Shown here in pieces: positions 33,683 to 40,915 of a stretch of DNA of 46,628 nucleotides. Where the stretch lies: the NCBI GenBank assembly GCA_023443025.1, contig JAEZWM010000040.1:1-46628 (forward strand), in the 5' to 3' direction. The translations under genes were made by a program, and so were the position numbers. How positions within the stretch are numbered: position 1 is the stretch's first letter; each line of letters begins with the position of its first letter. This DNA is from Bacillota bacterium. GTDB lineage: Bacteria; Bacillota; Clostridia; Tissierellales; Peptoniphilaceae. The notes below the pieces were generated by a model. The model worked only from the letters and a program-made list of their open reading frames with translations. It was not told where the DNA came from and searched no databases.

Positions 33683-34071
33683 TACGATGTCAATACCATT
33701 ATTATTGACATTTACATAACTATACCAACATGTACACGACTATATAGACAACTAAGTATTTTCATATACATATATATACTTGCCCAAACCTATATAAACA
33801 TTATATTAAAACCCAAAATAAACCCAACAATGAAATATACAATTGTTACATATATAACCATGTGTAAATTTAAACCAGTAAGATTATAAGTTTTACTGGT
33901 TTGCTTTTATAAATTTTAAAGCTAGCACCTAGATTGACTCTATTGTACTTTAAATACAATATAATTTATTACAAATACATTTATATAAATCGCTTTATAC
34001 TATCTATTATTAATCTAATTTCATTCTCTGTCAAATTAAATTCTCTACTCCTTTGATTTTAAATATGAAAA
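33683..34071. other. Element end with possible integrase arm sites, no gene
   Basis: No credible ORF. Next to the tRNA scar lies a perfect inverted repeat TGTCAATA/TATTGACA with seven-base spacer (33688-33710). Further in, two AAACCCA repeats lie 11 bases apart (33809 and 33820). Such repeats beside an attachment site are candidates for integrase or excisionase binding. The remainder is AT-rich without evident features. Confidence 0.55.
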
Positions 34072-34100
34072 AGCGACTAGATTTTTATTTTCTAATCGCT
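34072..34100 (-). terminator. Terminator of the methyltransferase/DUF262 operon
   Basis: AGCGACTAGA and TCTAATCGCT form a ten-base stem with one mismatch, with a T-run on the minus strand after AGTCGC. Confidence 0.8.
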
Positions 34101-34136
34101 CTATCGAATAAACTTAATAATTTATTTTCATAATCC

Positions 34137-35300
34137 TTATCTATTTCCTTTTGCTCTGTTATGAGTTTTACATAACATTTCGCAATTACTTATATCCGTA
34201 CTTCCACCTTTACTCCATGCTGTGACATGGTCTGCTTCCATCTCTTTTAATTTATAAATTCTATCCTTATTGTTATTGTTTGAGATAGCACATAACGGAC
34301 AATTAGAAGTTTTATTTTCATTTGCTTCTTCAGTTTGTCTATTATATGCTTTCTTTTTCGTAGGTTCATCAAAAACTCTAATATTGATCAATCTAAAGTC
34401 TTTTTCACTACCTAATATAAATTCATAAATTCCTTTCTCGTCTTTAACTTGAGAATCATTTATTAACTCATTAACTCTTTTAGAAACAGTTTGTGGATTA
34501 TATGGATTTTTATGATATTCTTCATACATACGTCCCCATTCTCTTCCTTGCATTGACTTCTCTACATCTATAAAGACCGTTGATACCCAATTAATAACAG
34601 TATTGAAATATGCTTTAAGCTCATTAATATTATCATCATGCCTGTGCATTGACATATAGTTCTCAATATTGTCTTTACTAACCCATCTCAAAGCTGTTTC
34701 TAAATAGTCTTGCCTTTTTATATCCCCTGCTACATAAGCTGACCATTTTTGAACCATCGTGTTTCCACTATTACTAAACATTTCTTTAGCTTTTGTAACA
34801 AATGGACCCGAATATATAGCATTAAGTAGTTCTTGTTTCTTAAGTGGTATCCCAGCGATATTAATTGTCTCGAACCACTCTTTTATTTCACTCTCTTCGC
34901 CCTTACATATATAAATAGTCAGTTTAGTTTCTTTTATTTTTTTTTGTAAATTTTCAGCTAAACCTGAAAAAATTTGTTGCAAACCTTTTGAGTCTTTAAT
35001 TGCAAAATTGTCATTTACAAATCTCCCAAAACTTGTAATCCTTTGTTGCCCATCTAAAACTTCATACCTACCATTTTCATCTTCTACAAAATATATTAAT
35101 CCTAATGGATAGCCTTTTAAAATTGAGTCTATGACGGCTACATCTCTAATTCCGTCATTATATATATAATTTCGTTGGTACTCAGGCTGAATAGTAAGCC
35201 TACCATTAAGTCCATGTAACCCCTTGCCCTCTAATTCATTATACACAAACCCTTCACAAATATCACCAATCGTTATATCCGTACGTAAAGTTGTATCCAT
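34137..35300 (-). CDS. DUF262-HNH nuclease (GmrSD-like architecture), probable restriction component
   Basis: 387 residues. The N-terminal DUF262 domain has IQPEYQRNYIYNDG near 37-50 and the ParB/Srx-like nucleotide-binding motif DGQQR at 83-87. The middle is helical. The C-terminus is a zinc-finger HNH nuclease: C334-x2-C337, Asp357-His358 (EADHVTAWSKGG), Asn372, and C377-x2-H380 (CEMLCKTHNRAKGN). DUF262 plus nuclease is the arrangement of GmrSD-type type IV restriction enzymes, which usually act alone on modified DNA. Here the gene starts two bases after an adenine methyltransferase gene, which suggests that methylation protects self DNA instead. AGGAGG precedes the ATG. Enzymatic activity is inferred. 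Confidence 0.87.
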   Translation of the reverse strand: MDTTLRTDITIGDICEGFVYNELEGKGLHGLNGRLTIQPEYQRNYIYNDGIRDVAVIDSILKGYPLGLIYFVEDENGRYEVLDGQQRITSFGRFVNDNFAIKDSKGLQQIFSGLAENLQKKIKETKLTIYICKGEESEIKEWFETINIAGIPLKKQELLNAIYSGPFVTKAKEMFSNSGNTMVQKWSAYVAGDIKRQDYLETALRWVSKDNIENYMSMHRHDDNINELKAYFNTVINWVSTVFIDVEKSMQGREWGRMYEEYHKNPYNPQTVSKRVNELINDSQVKDEKGIYEFILGSEKDFRLINIRVFDEPTKKKAYNRQTEEANENKTSNCPLCAISNNNNKDRIYKLKEMEADHVTAWSKGGSTDISNCEMLCKTHNRAKGNR

Positions 35301-35302
35301 TT

Positions 35303-36424
35303 TTACCTCCTATGTTCAATTAAAATTCTTATATAGATTTCCTTTCCATTAACAATTGGTCTACCATGAGGTGTATCTTCGTATCGTATTCCTTTGTTTT
35401 CTTCACCTGTATTCATTATTCCTAATAATTTGAATTGTTCAGGATTATACTTAGCAAGAAATGTTGTAGGAACACCCATTATTCCATTATAATCACTAGG
35501 AATTGCGTCTACAAATGGTATTTCTATAGCATTATAGTTATCATACTTAGGGTAATCATCAACATTAAAATCTCTATCCAATTTTCTTATGAGTTTTTTA
35601 TTGTATCTAAGATTATCCACTCTAGTTATTAGACCTAATTTTTCATGTCTACGTCCATGTTCTAAATTTGTAAACCAACAAGCATTTCCTAATCGTGTAT
35701 AGTTCCCAACATATCCTAGTTTAGCAGCTTTTTCTCTATCCTTTTCAGATACTTCAGCACCCTCTGGTACAGCAAATACCATATCACTATTATTTGCTGT
35801 AGCTCCTATCCATAATTTATTTTCTTTAATCATTGGGAATACTTCTTTGTACGTAATAGCGTTCTGAGTTCCTATTATTAACACTTGTTTTTTAGCTTCT
35901 AAAACCCATGCTAGAAACTCTCTAAACAATGAGAATGGAGGGTTTGTAATAATTATATCTGCCTTATCTCTTAAATCAGAAATTTCTTTGCTTCTAAAAT
36001 CTCCATCTCCTTCAAGATAATCCCATTCTAAATCATCAAAATTTATTGTTCCTGATTTATTTACATCTCTAGATAACGTAAAAATCTTTCCATTTAAAAG
36101 TTCCTTTTGTTCATCAACTTTTTCTGATTTATCATCAAATATAGACAGTTGATAGTATTGACCATATTTTTGCTTCTTGCTTTCCACAGAATAACTTGTA
36201 CTTATAAGTTTTTTTAATCCTAATCTTTCAAAGTTTTGTGCAAAATATTTGGTAAAATTCGACCATTCAGGGTCATCACAAGGCAATAAAATAGTCTTGT
36301 CCTTAAACACATCTTTATCGTATTCTAAGTACGCATTTATCTCGTTTTGGATATAATTATAAACGGTATAAAATTCGTCATTTTTAACTTTTGCAGCTTT
36401 CCTTAAACTACTATTTCCCATCAT
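35303..36424 (-). CDS. EcoRI-family adenine-specific DNA methyltransferase
   Basis: 373 residues from the ATG at 36424 (GGGGG upstream; the next codon, 36421, is also ATG). The family-specific N-terminal block KNDEFYTVYNYIQNEI and LLPCDDPEWSNFTKYF precede the catalytic NPPF in ADIIITNPPFSLFREF near residues 161-164. GNACWFTNLEHGRR follows. These match the EcoRI-methylase family of N6-adenine methyltransferases. The gene overlaps the upstream HTH gene and is directly followed by DUF262-HNH. The target sequence is unknown; family membership does not imply GAATTC. Confidence 0.9.
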   Translation of the reverse strand: MMGNSSLRKAAKVKNDEFYTVYNYIQNEINAYLEYDKDVFKDKTILLPCDDPEWSNFTKYFAQNFERLGLKKLISTSYSVESKKQKYGQYYQLSIFDDKSEKVDEQKELLNGKIFTLSRDVNKSGTINFDDLEWDYLEGDGDFRSKEISDLRDKADIIITNPPFSLFREFLAWVLEAKKQVLIIGTQNAITYKEVFPMIKENKLWIGATANNSDMVFAVPEGAEVSEKDREKAAKLGYVGNYTRLGNACWFTNLEHGRRHEKLGLITRVDNLRYNKKLIRKLDRDFNVDDYPKYDNYNAIEIPFVDAIPSDYNGIMGVPTTFLAKYNPEQFKLLGIMNTGEENKGIRYEDTPHGRPIVNGKEIYIRILIEHRR

Positions 36425-36626
36425 TATCCCCCTTAAATTCAATTACCTTATTAGGAGAAAGCTCCATTTTTCTACAAATTTGCTCTAGATTTTTCATTGA
36501 AATATATTGGTTTTTCCCCATTTTTGCCAATAGATTACCTGATATCCCAACATATTCTTGAAATTCAACTTTTCCCATCTCCCTTTTAGCAAGCTCAATC
36601 CACAGTGGTCTATAACTAACTCCCAT
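36411..36626 (-). CDS. Cro/CI-type HTH regulator (C-protein-like)
   Basis: 71 residues, a single helix-turn-helix domain: WIELAKREMGKVEFQEYVGISGNLLAKMGKNQYISMKNLEQICRKMELSPNKVIEF. This is the YozG/XRE short form often placed ahead of restriction-modification genes to time their expression. It overlaps the methyltransferase start by 14 bases, so the three genes form one operon. A minus-strand TATAAT lies at 36697-36692. Confidence 0.83.
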   Translation of the reverse strand: MGVSYRPLWIELAKREMGKVEFQEYVGISGNLLAKMGKNQYISMKNLEQICRKMELSPNKVIEFKGDNDGK

Positions 36627-36926
36627 TATTCACTACCTTTTCTTTATAATCAATAAATTCTTGAGATGATTTACTTATTTATTATTTTTGTATTATATAG
36701 TAGTATATCATTTATCTTGCTTAATTGAAATGTAACCTTGCTATTTTCTTTTTAATTCAATTCTCTTGCTTGTTTCGACCTCTTTATTAAGGTATTAAAC
36801 GAAAGATGGCAAGAAGTTCCAAAAGCCTAAAAGAAGCAAAGGTGGAGAAAGATATCGCTTTCTTCTTTATCTAGTGTATTCTCATGCTTCTAATGAACTA
36901 GCTGATAATAGATATCTTCACTAGGA
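36627..36926. other. Intergenic region upstream of the HTH-methyltransferase operon
   Basis: About 300 bases. It contains the probable -10 box TATAAT (36697-36692, minus strand) without a clear -35, and a small GAAAG-ATATCG-CTTTC hairpin near 36847-36862. Nothing else is supportable. Confidence 0.45.
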
Positions 36927-37565
36927 TTATTCTTCACTTTTATTTTCACACACATTATATTTTTCTAGTATTGGCTTAAAATACTTATCTTCACCCATTT
37001 GCCTTGCTAATGTTGCTTCTTCAATTGTATCATAAGTGCCTAAGCTAATATTCTTATTCTGAAATTTTATAACAGCTCTGTACTTCCCATTTTTTGTTTT
37101 ATTAACACCAGTTACACCAGTTGTACTATTTTTTGCGACTTTTCTATTTAACTGCGTTAAATTTGTACCTTCTTTAAAATATATTTCTCGATCATGGATA
37201 TATCTATTACACCCACAGCTTTGTATAGCTTTCTTTTTAAGATTATTCCATCTAACAATAGCTATATTACCACAATCACATTTGCATTTATAATATGTTA
37301 CACCATCTTTAATTTCATGAAACTCTATTATTGCTAATTTCCCATGCTTCTGTCCGATTCTGTTTAATATAATTTTCATATTGTTTTTCTTTTTGGAACA
37401 ACTCCAACATGATAATGATCGACCATTTATTAAATTGTACTGACCTACATCCTTAATAAGACCACAGTCACATTTACATGTCCAATAGTATTTTTTAGTT
37501 GATTTATTAATTACAGTCCATTTTCCAAACTTTTTTCCTGTTAAGTCCTGTATTATTTTTGACAT
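36927..37565 (-). CDS. AP2-domain protein with two zinc-ribbon-like repeats
   Basis: 212 residues. Two similar N-terminal units each pair a G-K-K/H-F/H-G-K start with a CKCDCG zinc-ribbon motif: C30/C32/C34 with C53/C56, and C94/C96/C98 with C117/C119. Residues about 139-197 are an AP2/ERF-like DNA-binding domain (TTGVTGVNKTKNGKYRAVIKFQNKNISLGTYDTIEEATLARQMGEDKYF). Bacterial AP2 proteins are usually parts of HNH homing endonucleases or phage proteins. No HNH motif is visible here, so this looks like the DNA-binding part only. It is placed between relaxase and the modification operon; role unknown. Confidence 0.82.
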   Translation of the reverse strand: MSKIIQDLTGKKFGKWTVINKSTKKYYWTCKCDCGLIKDVGQYNLINGRSLSCWSCSKKKNNMKIILNRIGQKHGKLAIIEFHEIKDGVTYYKCKCDCGNIAIVRWNNLKKKAIQSCGCNRYIHDREIYFKEGTNLTQLNRKVAKNSTTGVTGVNKTKNGKYRAVIKFQNKNISLGTYDTIEEATLARQMGEDKYFKPILEKYNVCENKSEE

Positions 37566-37621
37566 GTTATTACTCCTTTATTTGGATTTCCTTTTTTATA
37601 TCTCCAATTAAATTGATGTCA

Positions 37622-39448
37622 TTATCTATTAATTATATCATTTAAATTCATATTGATTTTCTTAACATTCTTAACTCTTTCTTTATTTACCTGTTTTTCA
37701 TCGTATAAAAGAGTTTTCTTAGTATATAGCTCATCTATTTTCTTGTATATTTCACTTTTACTAGTATTAAAATCTACTTCAATATCTTTTAACTTCTTGT
37801 CTGCACCAATATACGCATCTATAGCATTTTGATTATCCTTGTAAAATTCTGAATCTTTCTTTAAATTTAAATACTCCTTATAAATTTCTTTATTATCATT
37901 TATAATATCCAGGTCAATTAGAGCATTTTTAAAGTCATTTATTTTTTCATTTACATTTTTTATCTGTGTATCAATATTTACAGCTTCATTTATCGTGGCG
38001 TTATATTCATCATTAAAAGAATCAATACTATATCCGTTATTTAGTAGAAATTGTGTTGTTTTTAAAACTTCTTGTGTGTTTCTTATAGTTGCCCAGGTCT
38101 TGTATTTTTCTTCAACTTCGCTTACATTAATAATCTTTCCTATATTTAAATTAGTTTTATTTTCATTTAAATATCTTATTCTATCTGTTATAAGGTCAAT
38201 ATTTAATTGGACTTTGATATCATTTTTAAATATATTATATCCTTCTTTTGTTTTTTCGACTAAATAACCTTTTAATATTAGAGCTTGTAATATATCATCT
38301 AAATTTTCAGCATATCTTATGCTCGAATTTATTTGATAATTCAAGTCTTTTTGATACTTATAGCTTCCTTTGTTTAACTTTTCGTTAGGCGATTCAATGT
38401 TTTTATTTTTAATTCTTTCTTTAATCTTTTCTTCAGTATATTCGTAACCGAGTGATTTTGCCCTGGTAAATCTTTCTTGACCATCTAAATTTTTAAAAGA
38501 TATGTGCTTACCTTGTTTAATAGAATATCCCGATTCTTCCATATGTTTTAAAAAATCCTCATAAGAGACTGATTTTTCTATATTCTTGTCAATCTCATCT
38601 TTTAATAATTTACTCCATTGTGGTTTTTTGTTTGTTTCTTTTTCTTTATTTCGTTCAATCTCCTTTTCAGCAATTCTTTCTTTAATTCTTTCTTCAGTAT
38701 ATTCTTTTCCAATTGTTTTAGAAGACGTGTGATACATTTGGTTTTCTGTTTCTAATTTAAATTTAATATTCTTACCATGCTTAATCGAATATCCTGACTC
38801 TTCCATATGCTTTAGAAAGTCCTCATAAGAATTTGATCGTTTTATATTTCTATCAATTGAGTCTTGTAATTTAGCTTTCCAGGATGTTCCTTTTTTTCTT
38901 TCCTCATATTCTTTATGAGATATTGCTGTTTTCTTTCTCCTGTCTTCAGTTTGGTTTTCTATTGAGTTATCTATTACTGATAGTCCATATTGCTTACATA
39001 TCTCATCAGAAATATTTTGCAATTCTTCTATAGAATCATTTTTTTCTGACCTATGCCTTAAAAAGTCTTTATGAGAAACTGCATTGAAAACTATGTGATT
39101 ATGAATGTGATTTTTATCAATATGTGTTGCAAGCACAAACTGATGTTTACCTCCTAAATATTCCTCCATAGTTTTCATTCCAATTTCATGAGCCATCTCT
39201 GGTGTAACATTGTCATCAGGGTGAAAGCTTTGATACATGCTCCAGCCAAATATTTCTGGTTTATCTTCAGCTATTTTATATTTGCTTTTACTCCTGGTGA
39301 ATTCCATTTGATCGCCAGCAAAATATTGGGTGCAATCAAAACAAGTAATAAGTTCACCATTTTGTGTTTTTCTATTATTTGTGATGTAGATAATTGCTTT
39401 TTTCATACTAGCATCACTTCTAATCGGTTTTTTGTCTGTAGTTGCCAC
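37622..39448 (-). CDS. Relaxase/mobilization nuclease (MobP-type, MobA/VirD2 family) with triplicated linker domain
   Basis: 608 residues from GTG 39448, preceded by GAGGTGATTTAA. The N-terminal relaxase domain (1-165) has an early Tyr (YITN) and the metal-binding HxDxxHxHNH motif (His109, His114, His116 in ATHIDKNHIHNHIVFNA). It nicks oriT and leads the strand into the recipient. Residues about 190-260 and 280-348 are near-identical repeats (SYEDFLKHMEESGYSIK-x-GK, then GKEYTEERIKERI or GYEYTEEKIKERI). Residues about 366-430 form a third, degenerate copy (RYAENLDDILQALILKGYLVEK...TDRIRYLNE). The rest is coiled coil. Located beside two MobC-like genes, as expected. Confidence 0.92.
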   Translation of the reverse strand: MATTDKKPIRSDASMKKAIIYITNNRKTQNGELITCFDCTQYFAGDQMEFTRSKSKYKIAEDKPEIFGWSMYQSFHPDDNVTPEMAHEIGMKTMEEYLGGKHQFVLATHIDKNHIHNHIVFNAVSHKDFLRHRSEKNDSIEELQNISDEICKQYGLSVIDNSIENQTEDRRKKTAISHKEYEERKKGTSWKAKLQDSIDRNIKRSNSYEDFLKHMEESGYSIKHGKNIKFKLETENQMYHTSSKTIGKEYTEERIKERIAEKEIERNKEKETNKKPQWSKLLKDEIDKNIEKSVSYEDFLKHMEESGYSIKQGKHISFKNLDGQERFTRAKSLGYEYTEEKIKERIKNKNIESPNEKLNKGSYKYQKDLNYQINSSIRYAENLDDILQALILKGYLVEKTKEGYNIFKNDIKVQLNIDLITDRIRYLNENKTNLNIGKIINVSEVEEKYKTWATIRNTQEVLKTTQFLLNNGYSIDSFNDEYNATINEAVNIDTQIKNVNEKINDFKNALIDLDIINDNKEIYKEYLNLKKDSEFYKDNQNAIDAYIGADKKLKDIEVDFNTSKSEIYKKIDELYTKKTLLYDEKQVNKERVKNVKKINMNLNDIINR

Positions 39449-39504
39449 TTAAATCACCTCACTTTACATAAATAGCTATTATTTTAGCCTGTATTTAATT
39501 TAAA

Positions 39505-39536
39505 GAAGGTAGATATATAATTATATGTCTACCTTC
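39505..39536. repeat. Hairpin between mobC-like gene and relaxase, candidate oriT element
   Basis: GAAGGTAGA and TCTACCTTC pair perfectly over nine bases, and the centre ATATAATTATAT is itself palindromic, so nearly the whole 32 bases can fold. The location between the auxiliary and relaxase genes is common for oriT in related elements. A terminator role is less likely because no strong T-run follows. The nic site cannot be assigned. Confidence 0.55.
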
Positions 39537-39557
39537 CATTTAGCTTGTCACAATCGA

Positions 39558-39911
39558 TTATAGAGAGCGTTTATTTCTATAGTTTTTGTTTTTATAAATC
39601 ATCTTATTAATTATTTCTATTTTAGCTAAAATATCATTTAATTTACTTCTTACCTTATGATAATTATTTGTACCCTCACTTAATTTTGATATTTGTTCAA
39701 TATTATTTTTTATTTTATTTACTTCATAATTTAAGTTAATAATTTCTTCGTCTGTTATATCATATATATTTTCATTAAATGTTATAACTCTACATAGCTC
39801 TGAAACATTATTATGAAATAATCTTTCTGCAATTAATTTTAAATACTCATATTCATCTGGTTTTATATTAACTTCAACTATGTTGGGTCTACCATTTTTT
39901 CTATTGCTCAT
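39558..39911 (-). CDS. MobC-like relaxosome accessory protein
   Basis: 117 residues. The N-terminus reads as a ribbon-helix-helix strand and helix (RPNIVEVNIKPDEYEYLKLIAERLFHNNVSELCRVITF). The C-terminal half is helical coiled coil (NKIKNNIEQISKLSEGTNNYHKVRSKLNDILAKIEIINK), as in MobC proteins that help melt DNA at oriT. It directly follows a second MobC-like gene. Confidence 0.72.
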   Translation of the reverse strand: MSNRKNGRPNIVEVNIKPDEYEYLKLIAERLFHNNVSELCRVITFNENIYDITDEEIINLNYEVNKIKNNIEQISKLSEGTNNYHKVRSKLNDILAKIEIINKMIYKNKNYRNKRSL

Positions 39912-39912
39912 T

Positions 39913-40245
39913 TTATACTCCCAAACCTTCTATTAAATCAATTACTAAATTTAATTCATTCTCAATATTATCTAACATATCTAATACCATTTTCATATCC
40001 GATTCTGTTGAATATCCTTTTGTATTAACATCTTTTGCCACTATATTTATATAGTTGCCATTTGCGTTGATTTTTTTTGAAGAATTTCTTATAGAATTAT
40101 TGTCTAAAGCAATAATATTTAAAGCTTCAATTCTATCTCTAAAGTAGTCAGCCTTGTTTCTATAATTTAATTCTCTTGACCTATTTTCAACTTCTCTTAA
40201 CTCATCATCACTTAACCTATATACCAATCTTCTTAATTCATTCAT
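39913..40245 (-). CDS. Second MobC-like relaxosome accessory protein
   Basis: 110 residues. The N-terminal pattern RRLVYRLSDDELREVENRSRELNYRNKADYFRDRIEAL is a ribbon-helix-helix MobC signature. The C-terminal helix (YSTESDMKMVLDMLDNIENELNLVIDLIEGL) fits the same family. Its stop is one base before the next start, so both are co-translated. Two non-identical proteins suggest a heteromeric relaxosome. Confidence 0.75.
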   Translation of the reverse strand: MNELRRLVYRLSDDELREVENRSRELNYRNKADYFRDRIEALNIIALDNNSIRNSSKKINANGNYINIVAKDVNTKGYSTESDMKMVLDMLDNIENELNLVIDLIEGLGV

Positions 40246-40247
40246 AT

Positions 40248-40880
40248 TTATAACTCCAATTCAGGTGTTCTCATTCTTTCTTTTTGTTTTTCTATATCAC
40301 TATATGGATCTACCTTATCCATTTCACCAATTTGATTTACTCTACTATCTCTAATATTTGCATCTATCCTATCATCAACTCCATCATTATCTAAGTCTCT
40401 AAATTTAGTAAGATTAAAATATTTTTTTATTTCATCTTGTCTATTATAGAAATCTAATGAAATTAATGTTTGACTATCATTCCTCATGTAGTCCTCATAT
40501 AAATCATTTAATGCATCTAAATTGTTTACTCCTAATTCAATGGATAACATTGCTTTTACATACGTTTCATAATTTGTATTCTGTAGGTCTAAAAGTTTAC
40601 CTCGTGTTTTTTCTAATTCAAAGATATCATACATATCTTTAAATCCTTCCACATCATCTGCACTGGAAGCTCCATCTAAAAATACTCTCGTCTCATAATC
40701 ATGAAATGTTTTTTCGTCATCAACTACATATACAACTAAACTATCTAGTTCCTGATTTTTACTTACATCATAATTCCCAAAATAGCATTGTATATCCTTA
40801 TTATAGTACTGACTTAATTCTTCGCTTGCCTTTTCTTGTAAATCTTTTACGTGCTGTAAATCAATTCTTTCGTGTGTCAT
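40248..40880 (-). CDS. Mobile-element protein with EF-hand-like loop, function unknown
   Basis: 210 residues, acidic, no signal peptide. The middle is mostly helical (GFKDMYDIFELEKTRGKLLDLQNTNYETYVKAML). Near residue 163 a D-x-D-x-DG-x-D-D-x-x-D loop (RDLDNDGVDDRIDANIRDSR) resembles a calcium-binding dockerin/thrombospondin-type loop, unusual for a cytoplasmic transfer gene. Conserved position upstream of mobC suggests a transfer or partner function. ATG after AAAGGAG. Confidence 0.65.
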   Translation of the reverse strand: MTHERIDLQHVKDLQEKASEELSQYYNKDIQCYFGNYDVSKNQELDSLVVYVVDDEKTFHDYETRVFLDGASSADDVEGFKDMYDIFELEKTRGKLLDLQNTNYETYVKAMLSIELGVNNLDALNDLYEDYMRNDSQTLISLDFYNRQDEIKKYFNLTKFRDLDNDGVDDRIDANIRDSRVNQIGEMDKVDPYSDIEKQKERMRTPELEL

Positions 40881-40915
40881 TTTTTAGTCTCCTTTATTTT
40901 TTATATAATTTATAA

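Noticed and set aside
34137..35300. Calling the DUF262-HNH protein a homing endonuclease or a ParB
   Set aside because: DGQQR and QPEYQRNY with a C-terminal HNH fit DUF262 nucleases; there is no ParB HTH and no intron or intein context.
36799..36924. 41-codon plus-strand stretch reading like KDGKKFQKPKRSKGGERYRF
   Set aside because: Looks protein-like but is short, has no start codon or ribosome site and no neighbour to attach to; chance cannot be excluded.
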